Positions 1-11,300 of a stretch of 64,000 nt of DNA are shown piece by piece (the first letter of the stretch is position 1; each line of letters starts with the position of its first letter). Origin of the DNA: Holothuria scabra (Eukaryota; Echinodermata; Holothuroidea; Aspidochirotida; Holothuriidae); the NCBI GenBank assembly GCA_037179385.1, contig CM074184.1, positions 11,674,001 to 11,738,000 on the forward strand, in the 5' to 3' direction. Position numbers and translations under genes: made by a program. Below the pieces are notes generated by a model. That model searched no databases and was not told the origin of the DNA. It saw only the letters and a program-made list of their open reading frames with translations.

Positions 1-166
1 TCCGGACGTGCGTGGCGTTCGTTCAGTTCGATGGCTTTCTGCGCACTGAAGGGGAAAGTGATCAAGCAATGAAAATTTCTTGTAGGCGTATGATTCTTCA
101 GCTCTCCTTTGGTCAAAATGTCATATTCAGCACATTTAAAAAAAAAGAGTGAAAATGATCACTCAC

Positions 167-355
167 CTCACTCAAAGTCAAAGGCAGTAATATGTACGCC
201 ATACTCTTTCCGTAGCCAGTTGGTAAGACCCCTATAGCATCTTTACCCTGTAAGATAGAGGCAGCAAGTTGCATCTGCTCTTCTTTGAGGTCAAAATAGA
301 AATGATGTCTTTCTTTTATTTGACCAAATGTGAAACGCACCGTTTCCTCCGCCAT
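167..355 (-). CDS. First coding exon of a RecQ-like DEAD/DEAH helicase (partial gene)
   Basis: This 63-codon exon reads from an ATG at 355 down to 167. It ends in GAG followed by GTGAGT (166-161), a good splice donor, and the intron is in phase 0. The peptide has the N-terminal arrangement of RecQ-family helicases: an aromatic-rich lead, LKEEQMQLAASILQGKDAI like motif 0/Q, then the Walker A segment GVLPTGYGKS (about residues 42-51), which binds ATP. The remaining motifs would lie on exons beyond the left edge. RecQ proteins are 3'-5' DNA helicases of replication and repair, but short RecQ-like genes are often multiplied in marine invertebrates and can be passengers of mobile DNA. The family call rests on the Walker A motif and its surroundings. 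It could be a pseudogene exon. Reading upstream of 355 stays open to about 418 but lacks a good start context. Confidence 0.6.
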
Positions 356-419
356 GTTGAACAAAACGGATTTTCTCGTTCTCCGATCCACTAAGTACGC
401 TGTGGTGTGTGTACGCACT

Positions 420-2169
420 TGCTGTCTTATTCAGTAGTTGAACTGGTGCAACATCGGTTGCAACCAATCAAAATTAAGGAATTATAGGGAAAAACGCGAT
501 TTATTACGCGAACATGAGAAGAACAGGTAAACGTTGTCGAAGATACGGTGCCCATAGGATGCCCTTATAAATTAAAAGAAAGATGATTGAAACGAGATAT
601 TCATTAAAAAATAGGGAAAAACTTCTTTTAGGTTAACATTTGCAATCGCATTAATAAGAGAAGCATCGTTTTGGAAAGGGTTAGGCCTTTCTGATCTTTG
701 CCAACAAAATTTAAACCAAAGTATTTTATTGTTTTATACAACGATTACGAATTACTGCGTGTGCTTGCATGCACCTCTACACCCGAAGAATACAGTAGAA
801 GAAAAAATTTCACGGGGTTCAGGCCTTGACAACGCAACGAGTGTAATATCTGGAGCGCCATCATTTTATGACCTCATAAACAGCTGTTTTTAGAATTAAC
901 TAACTTTTGACACGCTCTACACGTTAAAGAAGACGCACACCGAAAGTGAACGTTTTTATTCTGGATTTTTTATTCTTTTGTAAGTAAATTGTGAGTAAAT
1001 CTGATGGTGAAACATCGGTTACATTTTCAAGATACGTTTGAAGCTAAAAAATAGAGATTTTAGGACCGGCAGTCGTCTCAAGAGGAAAAATTGTTTGTAA
1101 TGTTAATACTGACGATAAATCATCCCACTATTAGTATTACCATGCACAGGAGTAAGGACTATGTATAGGCTAGGGAGCAATTACGCGACCGTCCATACAT
1201 AGTCCTTTAGGTGGGGCCTATTTACCCGGACGTCCGGCTCTATTGTGAGAGATTTTGTCTTATTGACCCGGACGTAACTGCTCATTTTGGAAGAGCGCCA
1301 CCACTTTGACCCTGTACTTAAACATTTACTCCAACACAAACCGGACGTAATGTGTGTAACGTTAGTGCCTTGATCTAGATAAGTGAAATTTTAAGGCACT
1401 TTCTCAGTCTTTCATTTGCAGCATAACTGTTTTACAATGTCCATTGATACATGCAAGGGTCGTTTGCTTTTGGATAACTCATTCCACTGAATCATGGTTC
1501 CTCCACTTAGAAGTTAGACCACTTCAGCTAAGCCTACACTGTGTACTGTGCAAGCTGCCTGCAAGTAACTTGCAAGTGTAACGTTAAAGTACTGTAGTAC
1601 ACACTACATATCCTATGTATACATCTTACGCACAGCTAATAGTCTACGTCCGGGACAATTATCAATTTCATTCGGTAATGGAGCCGGACGCGTCCGGGTC
1701 AATAGCCACGACGAGTCCTTTACTGAGGACTAGCCTAGGCCCTAAGTGTGACAATTTTATGTTAAAAAACCGAACCAGTTTGGAGTACCAACTGGATAGT
1801 ACACCATTCTATACCCTTTTTTTAACTCACGTGGGCTGAAAGCTCTTTTCCGTGATATTTTTTTCCAGACTGGGTCCTTCCCCCTGCACAGGAATACTTC
1901 TGTATGCGGGTAATCGCAGAAGTGGTATCTTCATGGAACATGACCCTGAAGCGGTCCTACTAAACCACGCGCTGACAAGCCTGGCTATGCCTTGTGTACC
2001 AGCCCATGCGCTGACACGCGCTACAGATACTAAACCGCACGCGGCACAAATAGAGGGCGCTCTTTTCTTTTGCTGACCAGAGCCATATATCTAAATATAT
2101 GGCTCTGTTGCTGACAAGGATATTATAAACGTAGATACCAAACTCGTATCCCTACAATGTTAGACGCGC
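420..2169. other. Non-coding flank upstream of the helicase exon
   Basis: I find no convincing coding sequence here. As the 5' flank of the leftward helicase exon it could contain that gene's promoter, although I see no clear TATA box. Two features stand out. One is a cluster of CCGGACGT-type motifs between about 1228 and 1700. The other is a set of short perfect inverted repeats: AAGGACTATGTAT near 1153-1166 pairs with its complement near 1194-1207, and AGAGCCATATAT near 2079 pairs with its complement across a 4-base loop. Confidence 0.4.
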
Positions 2170-2739
2170 TGACTCCTCAAGGAGGCCCAATCGGAGGGGC
2201 GGAAGTGTTTATTGGACATGCGCATAGTTCTATTCGGTGATCTGCGTGTATAACTATGGATACATGACAGAAAATTCCATTGTGACCCGATGTCAGCATG
2301 CATGCGTGCACTTTCAAAACGAGTTATATACCCGCAAAATACTTTTTCTGTGTAAAGTCCGGAGTAAAAGAGACGCGCACTTCTGCGAGCTGGGACGCAG
2401 TGGTTGATTTTTCGTTGAAAGCGCGTAAGAATGTAAACGCGTGTATAGATGTGCGCTTGTAAAGATACCATAGAAACTGACCAATCAGTACGCCAATGAA
2501 CTTCAAACCAGTCGTTGTGCGTTAATGTTCAAATGTTCTTAAGTAAAAAGCTGACAAAGAAGCCTAAAACTGTTTCATGTAAGTGTAATTTATTGAAGAT
2601 CGGTGCTTGTAAGAATCGCAATGTTTTAAAATCACATGTATTTATACCACCGGAATTTAACAATTTACAATTAGCTTTCAAAACGACTGATCAGTGATCA
2701 GCACTTCCGCCCCTCCGATTCGGCCTCCGTGAGGAGTCA
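2170..2739. mobile_element. 570 bp MITE-like element with 38 bp TIRs
   Basis: The first 38 bases (2170-2207) and the reverse complement of the last 38 (2702-2739) match at 36 of 38 positions. Both ends begin TGACTCCTCA and run into a GC-rich stretch ending GGGGCGGAAGTG. The interior shows no transposase, so this looks like a non-autonomous DNA transposon or foldback element. No target-site duplication is visible, so the superfamily cannot be assigned. Confidence 0.6.
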
Positions 2740-3530
2740 CCCCGCCATTTTAAGTTTGGTATCTATGTTTATAATATCTTTGTTTGCTGATGATATAGGA
2801 ACCATATTAAGAGATCAAGCTATCAACAACATAGAAACCTCCCAAAAAATGATCACATATCAAAAAACATGTTGCGTCAATGTATGCATACGAAAACACT
2901 TCCGAAGTTCATTGTGTACAATCTGAAAAAAGTCTCTAATATTAGATTTTTTTATTACATGAACAGAAGAAGAAATAAAGAAATACAAAAACAATGCATC
3001 AACAATTTCTGTCAATTATGAATTGACAGCGCGTTTTTACTTCGTTTGTTTTTCATTTTATGTTCTATAAATTTACAAACAAAGCAAAGGACAGTAATCG
3101 CGAATAAAAAGCTGATATTAATTTGATGCTTTTGTAGTTATCATTTTTTATGTTAAGGAAGCAGTTTTTAAATGATACGGACATTAATTCGAATTAACGC
3201 TGATTCAGTTGCATATTCAGAATTTCGAAAGTGGGGCACAACCTGCGATTCCCCCGACTGGCATGGATTTCGATGACCTTTTTTTATATATATTTTTGGC
3301 TTTTCTACACTTCAGTTTTTGGCGACCCACTCTTCGCTATTCGATTTTTTTTATTACCTATCTTTTTTAGTATTTTGCTTTGACAACCATTTTTTCTGCC
3401 ACGGAGGTTGATGTGTGGTTAAGGTTTGAAAACTCAGTGTGCCTCTTCAAACTTTTCCTCTTCCTCGAACCCGTAAATCCACTGACCCCAACAGTGTTTG
3501 ATTTCCTCCGACTGACTTTGGAGGTGGGTG
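2740..3530. other. AT-rich non-coding stretch with a dispersed repeat
   Basis: No gene is seen. The stretch 2908-3060 is related to 10372-10500. Both contain TTGTGTACAAT, a GAAATAAAGAAATACAAAA-like run and GAATTGACAGC in the same order, so they are two copies of one dispersed repeat. Confidence 0.4.
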
Positions 3531-3980
3531 GCCTGTGCCACTGGCGGCGGAAGCATAAAAATTTAGGGGGGGGGGGGACAATAAGTGAGCAAGATGGAAT
3601 GGTTGGAGTTGTGAAACGAACTCTACGTGCGCGTAGCGCACATCACGAGCGCGAAGCGCGAAGTCCCACTGGTGTGAAGCTCTGAGATTCTACAAGCTCT
3701 CTCGTGCAATCTAAGCCCTTTTTGGAACATTTTCCTGTTAATTCAATCAACAAATATGTGCGAAATATTTGCGTTCACAGATAGCCTTATTTCCTGACCG
3801 ACCCAGATTTTAACGTAGGCCTACGTATAGGCTAGGCCAAATAATGTCCAAGTTCACGTAGCCTAACCTGATTGTCATAGAACGAGTTATAACGCAACGA
3901 CAGCCTTAGCATGTGTCATCAATTACGCATCATTACATTGGATGAAAAAATGTAGTGGAAATAGCCTACTGTAAGTGAAT

Positions 3981-4198
3981 TGTTGTGTCCGGCCCGGGCT
4001 AAACCGAAAACGACAACATAAAAGAAATACACAAACGGAAAGAAGTGTTGCTTGCTTGCTGTCTTACTTTGTTCTGTTCTCTTTATGCTAACCTCGTGCT
4101 AGCGTCTATACAAATAACATAACATTCAAATTAGGATTAACTCATACCATTCAAATTAGTGAACACAAATGAGATGGCGCTATATTAACTTCTCTACA
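3981..4198 (-). repeat. 3' LTR of the small Ty3/gypsy element
   Basis: This is the direct-repeat copy next to the polypurine tract, and so the 3' LTR of the minus-strand element. It begins TG and ends CA as drawn on the plus strand. Confidence 0.85.
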
Positions 4199-4437
4199 TT
4201 CTCTCCTCTTCTTCAAAAATAATGAACTCATATCAAAATTTTATACTGTCGAAAAATTCATTTCAAAATAATGTACATAAGTACAAGGAACACCTTATAT
4301 TTCACATGAAATGAAATTCTCTCATTCAAAACATAATAAACTTACAATACACGTTGCTTACGAATACGCTGTGACCTTCTGAGTACTGGTACACTGGTTA
4401 ACTTAGATGGTGAACAACTGATCGGGGTGACATTCAA

Positions 4438-4938
4438 GTGAAACTCGATCGATTTCTATTGTCTTATAGGACAACGCCCCATTCTTTTACCAGAGACACA
4501 CCAGCAAAGTTGTTCATGAAAAGGGAATTGCAAACCAGGTTAACTGTTATGAAACCAGACTTAGGACTTACAATTTCTCAGAGACAAGGATCAGATCAGA
4601 CTTCTCATACTAGAAATTTTTTAGTAGGAGAACAGGTATTGGTACTTGACTTTAGACGTTACACAGGGAAGTGGGCCGAAGGTACAGTGACTAGAATTTT
4701 AGGTCCAGTTACGTATCATGTATGTGTAGATAACCAAATTTGGAAACGACACATAGATCAAATGAGGAGTAAACCTCAAGCAGACTTAGCAACTTTCGTT
4801 AGTCGACCTACCAGTGTGTTGGACGATAACAACTCAAAACATCTGGTGGATTTAGACACTACATTTGAGAGGAGTGATGAGTTAGTTGAGAGAGAGAGAG
4901 TGGTGGTGATTCTCAAGAAAGCGGAAAATCTAAGATAG
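4438..4938 (+). pseudogene. Integrase C-terminal fragment, inverted within the LTR element
   Basis: The open frame begins KLDRFLLSYRTTPHS and continues with a typical Ty3/gypsy integrase end: the end of the catalytic core (TP.KLFM region), then a GPY/F-like segment around ARG-LGPVTYHV, followed by RHIDQMR. The catalytic D,D,E residues are missing. It lies on the plus strand, while gag, RT, the primer-binding site and the purine tract of the same element lie on the minus strand. The block from about 4430 to 5040 has therefore been inverted. It does not encode a complete enzyme. Confidence 0.75.
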
Positions 4939-5039
4939 AAAGTAAACCCGACACAGAGTTAGTCAAGGAAACAAAGTCACCAGTTAAACAATCTCCTGAA
5001 ACAGTAACAGAACTAAACTCATCGCTCCTCTCCGTGTTT

Positions 5040-5316
5040 ACTCTGTGGAGCAGGTGCTTTAAGAACTGAATCCACTTTGACATTAGACGTGTGAATCCCC
5101 TTAGAATCAACTACATAGCCTAGGTACTGAATTGAACTTTGGAAAAAAGAACATTTTGACCGTTTCAGTCTTACACCAAAGTCACTAAGTTTACATAGAA
5201 CTTGCTGCAGATTTCTTAAGTGCTCATCGTCATCTTTTACAGTGACAATGATGTCATCTAAATAACATTCCCACCCCACTAAGACCGCTAAGAATTTGGT
5301 CCATACACTGCTGAAA
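5040..5316 (-). pseudogene. Reverse transcriptase fragment (palm, YLDD)
   Basis: Minus-strand reading gives a short piece of Ty3/gypsy reverse transcriptase. It contains CYLDDIIV, the catalytic YxDD box, then the LRRSKCSFF-like and QYLGYVVDSKGI segments that follow it in this family. It joins gag directly at about 5300-5316. A frame change lies just upstream of the YLDD segment, so protease and the N-terminal half of RT are deleted. RNase H and the integrase N-terminus are missing on the other side. Confidence 0.75.
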
Positions 5317-5983
5317 AATGTCCAATTCGACCACAATTAAAACACTTATAGTCCTTCATACGACAGTTGCTTTTCGCGTGACCTTGTCTTCCGCAGCAGG
5401 AACACTGTACTTTGTTGCGTAACGTCCTCGACGACATGTTGTGAATAGACTGAGAACCCTCCTTGATAATGACTGTATTTTTTGCTGCCGATTCCATACT
5501 TAATGCAATTTTCACAGCTTTCTCCAACGTTAACGAATCGTCTTCCGAAAGAAGCCTTTTCTGTATGTTTGTGTCAAACACTCCGCATACAAAACGATCC
5601 CTCAGTGCGTCTTTCAAGAATGTACCAAAAGAGCTGGACAAATGTTTCAATTCGGCTAAAAACGCAGAAATACCCTCCGAGGCACCTTGGCTTTTGTTAT
5701 AAAAACGAAATCTTTCCAGTAGAACAGGCGGTTTGGGATTATAATATTCCTTCAAATGTTTACAAATATCTGCCAAGCTCATTGAGGATGGCTTCAAGGG
5801 CGTGACCAAGTTTTTAAGTAGTCCGTAGCCTTTAGGACCCATAGAAGAAAGTAATATTGCCACTTTCTTACCTTCTTCTGTTATTCCGTTTGCAACAAAA
5901 TATTGCACCAAGCGTTCTTCATAAGACTCCCAAATTTCAACGTCAGGGTTATAAGCCTCAACTTTAAACGTAGTCGTTGCCAT
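5288..5983 (-). pseudogene. Gag of the small Ty3/gypsy element, cut in its second zinc knuckle
   Basis: From the ATG at 5983 this reads about 230 residues: a capsid-like domain (motifs WESYEERLVQYF and LADICKHLKEYYNPKP), then two CCHC zinc knuckles. The first is complete (C-x2-C-x4-H-x4-C in CSCCGRQGHAKSNC). The second, CFNCGRIGH, lacks its last cysteine because the deletion junction with RT falls there. The frame stays open upstream to 6040 through GTG, but 5983 gives the usual Gag start. Gag packages the RNA. This copy could in principle still be made, with an altered C-terminus. Confidence 0.75.
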
Positions 5984-6147
5984 ACTGAAGGTGAAAACGG
6001 TGGTCGCCAGAAGTAAAATGTCCTGTGTTTTCATACTCACAGCTTTTAGCCCGGAAATAATATAACTGGGTAACTTTTCGTTAAATTACTCACAGTTCAG
6101 GATTTCGTTATCCTAAATCAACAGTACATCCCATCTTCGTCGCCATT

Positions 6148-6365
6148 TGTTGTGTCCGGCCCGGGCTAAACCGAAAACGACAACATAAAAGAAATACACA
6201 AACGGAAAGAAGTGTCGCTTGCTTGCTGTCTTACTTTGTTCTGTTCTCTTTATGCTAACCTCGTGCTAGCGTCTATACAAATAACATAACATTCAAATTA
6301 GGATTAACTCATACCATTCAAATTAGTGAACACAAATGAGATGGCGCTATATTAACTTCTCTACA
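6148..6365 (-). repeat. 5' LTR of the small Ty3/gypsy element
   Basis: This is the second 218 bp direct repeat. The primer-binding site lies just inside it on the minus strand, so it is the 5' LTR and should carry the promoter. No clear TATA box is visible. Confidence 0.85.
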
Positions 6366-6389
6366 TGAATGACTCACCTATGATGAGTG

Positions 6390-7833
6390 CATAGGCGTAC
6401 GGGAGCATTTCAGTTTGGGGGGGGGGGGGGGGCAGAGGATTCTCTGCCCGAAAAATGTAATTCTGCCCGACAGACTATCTAAGCGGAGCGCTTCCATCAG
6501 ATGGCGCGGAGCGTACAGAAAATTTTGAAAAATCGCAACCCCTCAGACTGCCGGAAATGGCCTTTCCCAGGCTTATAAGCAGAATCAAAGCCGTCGATAT
6601 TTTGAACTTTCGTTTGCAATAAAATTTTCACCAAAAATGAGCAAATCTACAAAAAGGTCAGAAAACTCCCAGATGAAATGTACCACTAACCATTGGATGA
6701 CTACATTAAGCTATAATCATTGGAAAATGAGTTTGCTTGCCCGTTCTACAAACTATTTTACGTCATGCAGCATGAGATAATCATCAATATAATTTTGAAA
6801 ATTGAAAAACTTCAGAAACCCTCGAAAATCCCAAGCGGCTCCATAATATCATGATATACCGCACCTGGGAATGTATAAAACTTTACCTGGTCTTGTATCT
6901 TTCAGTGGAAAACTGTAGAATGGAATTAAAAACATGAGTACCGTATGTCTGTGACTCTGTTGCGACTCTTGCCCGAATTCCAGTTCCACTGAATTGATAC
7001 AACTGTCTATATGACTCGACCCGAACTCCCGACTATATATAAATGATTTTTCTACTAACGCCATTTGAGAAAAACCCGGCTTGTCACGTTGCTAGATATT
7101 TTTACATGAATTTGTAGGCAGACTTACTTGCAGATTTGTTCACACTTAATTCGTATGAGTGAGCAAACAAGCTACGCTGATTTGTGCACCATTGCCCGAA
7201 TTTCGGTTCCACAGCACTGCAGGTAAAAGTTTAGCACAATTTTAAGAGGATCATTTTGAAAAGTGCAAAATCATCATCTCATTCATATGCTGCCCAAATA
7301 CCTCTCGACCAAGTACGTTTTATCCTTCTGGTGACTATTGGTGATTGTCATTTAGTAATATGGTGCGTCACAAGATAGCTTTTGATTGATTTGTTCGGGC
7401 AAAATTTTGGGGACTGTATACATCCTCTCTCCCCTTGTAATCTGGCAATTAAAAATATCCCAGAACTTTTTTGCAACTTTTGCCCGAATATTGTGTCATT
7501 TCGGGCAAAGGTTTACACAAAAATATGAAGAAAGGCTGACGAAAAATTGTTTTTTCATAAGCTGTCCGAATGTGTCGCAAATTTTGGTATCTTTTAGAGT
7601 TTTCATGAAAATTGTACCGTGACTATGATGCTTTTTTTTATTATTTTTTCGGCAAAGTGTTTGAAGGAATTCGGGCGTGCCTAGGAGTTTTCTGTGTAAG
7701 TAGAAACAAACCAGGTTTTAAGACTCAAACGGCTGCCCGAATTTCTCCAGATCCCTGCCCGAATTTTAGGTCTTGAGAAAATTGGGGGAGGGGGCAGTCT
7801 GACCCCCTGACCCCCCCGCCTCGTACGCCTATG
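6390..7833. mobile_element. hAT-type non-autonomous transposon, 1.44 kb
   Basis: The ends are CATAGGCGTACG (6390-6401) and its complement (7822-7833), flanked by a perfect 8 bp duplication GATGAGTG (6382-6389 and 7834-7841). G-runs follow the left TIR and C-runs precede the right one. There is no transposase. The motif TGCCCGAA(T/A) recurs about every 220-290 bases through the interior (for example near 6443, 6969, 7191, 7483, 7733 and 7757), which suggests an old tandemly repeated core. It sits a few bases from the LTR element, inside the outer hAT. Confidence 0.8.
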
Positions 7834-8319
7834 GATGAGTGAATACTGGTCAACTGTTCGTTCACGTGATTGCAATGGCAACGTTTCACTTCTCGCGGAG
7901 GGAAAATACTAGTACAGTAAAGGTTCGGTTTCACTGGACAAGTGATACACTACATACACCTGGTTTGCGGACCGGGCGAGGTTGCCAGGTTCTTGTAGTG
8001 ATTTGTAGCCAAAAACTCGGTCACAGACATTGAGCATGGTCGCAGGGGACCGTGACAAGAATCAGCCAAACAATGGCAGAACATAGGCTAAGTCAATTTC
8101 GGCTGCTCTGTTCGGTGGTGGGTTAACTATAGTCTCAACTTTGAATTGGTTCAAGGCTCCCAAGTTTCTTTTACTTCTTCTCTGATTTTTTTTTTTGCTG
8201 GAACGTCCCCTCGCTAAGAATTTTTTTTTTGGGAGGGGGGGGGGGGAGTCCCCTCGCTAAGAAATTTAGGGGGGGGGCGTGTCCCCCTGTCCCCCGCTTC
8301 CGCCGCCAGTGGCCTGTGC

Positions 8320-11300
8320 CCTCCCTCCTCCTCTTTAAACACGCTACTACATCTATTTGCATTAATTTTAAAAGCTGTCTTACATTCAATTTGTTGTGGT
8401 CATATATTCGAATTAAAAATAAGTGACGGATGTCTGTATTCGATTTAATGATGAAATATATTGAGCCAATGTTCTATTCAACAATCCATGCACGTCGGAC
8501 AACAATTCATTCTCTTTCGATAATACATCGAAAGCAGAGAGGGACGGGGTTCCCGAGGCTAAACAATTAATTATGACCCACGTGGTGTGTGGTTATGAGT
8601 CTGGACCACAGATATCATCGTGATGTCATTTGCAGCGATGAATGAAAAAAGCAGTCTTTGCCAAAAAGCCCCAAACTTATCATGTCACTCGGATACTAGA
8701 TCATTTAATAAATTAATTGAGATGAGGCAGGGCAAATCATGAAACCATGTTACAGAATTCCGAAAAAAGGGGTAAACGGAAAGAGAACTCTAAATAAATG
8801 CCTCTTTATGGAAATGAGCGTGGCTGTCGGGAAAAAATTTAATATCGGGTGTAGGCCTGAACCGAAATTAGTTGATGACGATATTACACTCTATAGTACC
8901 CCGTCTGTATGATTTGTATCATTATTCTCCGTCTCATTTGATACATTTTTACTATTCCGTCTCATTGGCCCCTAACTCATCGGGTGAAGGTTAGGGTTGA
9001 AGCCTTAGGGTATGCCTATTTATGGGTTATGGTTTGAGGTATAGGGGGAATGGGGTTTGGGACACGATCTTCTAAATACTGTAAATGTGGAACAATTGGG
9101 GTGGAAAGAATCATAACACGTACGGGGACAACTAAAACAGAAAACTACGGTATTAAGACGGGACACTAAGCAGTTCGCCCCGTTAGAGTGCGCTCCGTGA
9201 AGCTTAACCTAGAATTCTTTTCAGCAGGATGACATAGTACGCCTATGCCCCTACCACTTTCAAAACACGATCTGATACCCTGGGAACTCCATTTTAAATT
9301 TATTTAGAAAGGTTCCGTTGTGGAAGTTGTTCGACGCTCCCCTTACATTTTCAGCGCTAATGCATAATAGTATTTGTTTAGGGTAATTCAAAACATTTTG
9401 CATACGTTCTTTAAAATGGTGTAGCCTAATAGTAGAAAAAAAGGTAAACCAACTGCCGATTATCGGTCGAGGGAGTTGATGCAGTTCTACCAGCAGAGCT
9501 GAAGAGGAACACATTTAGCTTTTGAGTCGGCCGACAATACATTCAAAAAGCTTGCCAAATCCTTGCGGTTACTCACTGGAATCAAAAGAAACTTAGAATT
9601 CGACTATCATACGGCCAGTAATCTTAGTTTTATCCAACAACACATTAAATGGATTAGCGTCAGAAATTATTGGCACATATCACGAGACAATGAATGACGG
9701 TCAGAATAAAGCGCACAAATAAATGATCGGTGGATTGTTTGATTACTGAATCTTTTGGGAACATCGGCAAAGCTGGATCTTGTGCAAATAAGGTCGCCAG
9801 TATGTTCTAGAGTGGACCCAATATCTTGAACATATTTTGCACCACCATCTGTAAAAATTGGGTGAGGTAAAGGTGGGTGGGTTGTGACACAGGTATAATT
9901 TAGGTGGCGTTGGTCAGTGGGGTAGGGTCTTGGTATAATTTAGATGAAGTCCAGCAAGAAGTTCCATGTACAAACAAAATAGTAATAGGCCTAATAATAA
10001 AAATGAATTTATTGTAGGATAATCACTCGTCGCTGCATACAGAAATCTCATGTGACTGTAGGCCTACATAGAGACGCCGTTGTCAAATTGTGGCCCATTC
10101 ATTTTTTACCCTCCATAAAATCATAGTCTACGATCAGAGGTGGATTAAGGAAGTGGGGACACAGGCCCCCTTTCAGACAAGATGACTTTTTTAATTAGTA
10201 AAACAAAAATTTTAAGGCCTTATTCCAACCAAAATAGACTCATGTGGCGTGTCATATTTGTGCCCCACTTGGAAAGTCCTACCTCCAAGAATACAACGTA
10301 ATGTCTGTTAAGGTTCTGATTAAAGGAATGTGAGATGTCATTTTCGGCTGTCTCATGACGTCCCGATTTTTCATTGTGTACAATATGAAAAATTTTTTAA
10401 ATATTATAATTTTTTCTACAGATACAGAAGAAAAAATAAAGAAATACAAAAAAAAACATAATGAATTGACAGCACTTTTTACTTCTTTTGTTTTTCCTAT
10501 TGGTTTCCCGAAAGCGAAACCCTATGGAGTCATGCAGACAAGACTTTTGCAAAACGTGTAGGATCCTGCATTTTAGTATGGGCGTATACTATGGCTCATC
10601 GACCTTCTTAACATTGGTGCACAAGTACTACGCGACTACATTAATTGTTCACTGTCTGAAGCCAAAGACCTGGAAAATAAAGTAAACCTTCAAAAACGAA
10701 CATTTCTTAACAGTTTTCTCAGTGTTTTCCCTACTTAGGCCGATATGCGGTAAATATTAGGCTTTAGAAATGCAATTTTCAGCGATCTTAGAAGCATTTG
10801 GGGCCAAAATTTTCTTGTGATCTGTCCCAACTCATGGTGGCGAGAAGCTTTCCCCCTGAAAGAATTCACCCCTCCGAATTTTCTTCTGCGAAGGCTCATG
10901 GATAGAAAATTTAAACGTGTTTTAATAGAAAAACTTGCTAAGGAGAAATGGCAAAGTAGTTTTCTACCAGGTGCCGAAACCAAATGGAAAATCTGAAAAG
11001 CCGTGACTTCAGTCGTGCTGAGGCTAAGGGTATTTACTTCTTCCAAGCGCCCTTGTAGACCATTTTCGCCCCCTCTGACCGAAATCCCGCCACTGAGGGG
11101 GCGGGAGTGAATTCTAGTGTAGATAACAAAATTATCTCTCATTCTGTGTAACTTCATTTTGGTGATTTTTGAAAACATCTGTGAATTTTGAGAAAATTTG
11201 AAAATTACCTCACAATACCCATTGTAGACTAAGGGTTCAAGTAGAGCTATGCCCTACCCTAGCCCTAGGCTAGACTAGACCTTGCCTAGAGCTAGGCGCT

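Larger units (their letters stand above)
3981..6365 (-). mobile_element. Small rearranged Ty3/gypsy LTR retrotransposon
   Basis: Two 218 bp direct repeats (3981-4198 and 6148-6365) begin TGTTGTGTCC and end CTCTACA. I see one difference between them, a T/C near 4048. They are flanked by the 5 bp target duplication TGAAT (3976-3980 and 6366-6370). On the minus strand a primer-binding site beginning TGGCGACGAAG lies two bases inside the 5' LTR (about 6128-6145). A purine tract, GAAGAAGAGGAGAGAA, abuts the 3' LTR (4199-4214). All cis signals are present, but the interior is a deleted, partly inverted remnant of gag-pol, so the element must have been mobilised in trans. Confidence 0.85.
3539..8311. 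mobile_element. hAT-type DNA transposon (outer element of a nested set)
   Basis: The ends are inverted repeats: CACTGGCGGCGGAAGC at 3539-3554 and its exact complement at 8296-8311. They are flanked by a perfect 8 bp target duplication GCCTGTGC (3531-3538 and 8312-8319). An 8 bp duplication with YA-G-G-rich TIRs is the hAT superfamily signature. Just inside both ends are ATTTAGGGGGG tracts. The ~4.8 kb span is inflated by an LTR retrotransposon (3981-6365) and a second hAT-type element (6390-7833). Without these the element is about 0.94 kb and has no transposase reading frame, so it is non-autonomous. Confidence 0.8.

Noticed and set aside
2160..2506. Two overlapping ORFs near 2.2-2.5 kb as small genes
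   Set aside because: They lie inside the 38 bp-TIR element, lack recognisable domains and overlap in different frames.
4438..4938. A separate plus-strand retrotransposon
   Set aside because: The integrase piece lies wholly between the LTRs of the minus-strand element and has no LTRs of its own. Inversion within that element explains it better.
10136..11093. A hAT-type element from CAGAGGTGG (10136) to CCGCCACTG (11093)
   Set aside because: The two ends differ (CAGAGG against CAGTGGCGG) and no matching 8 bp duplications flank them.
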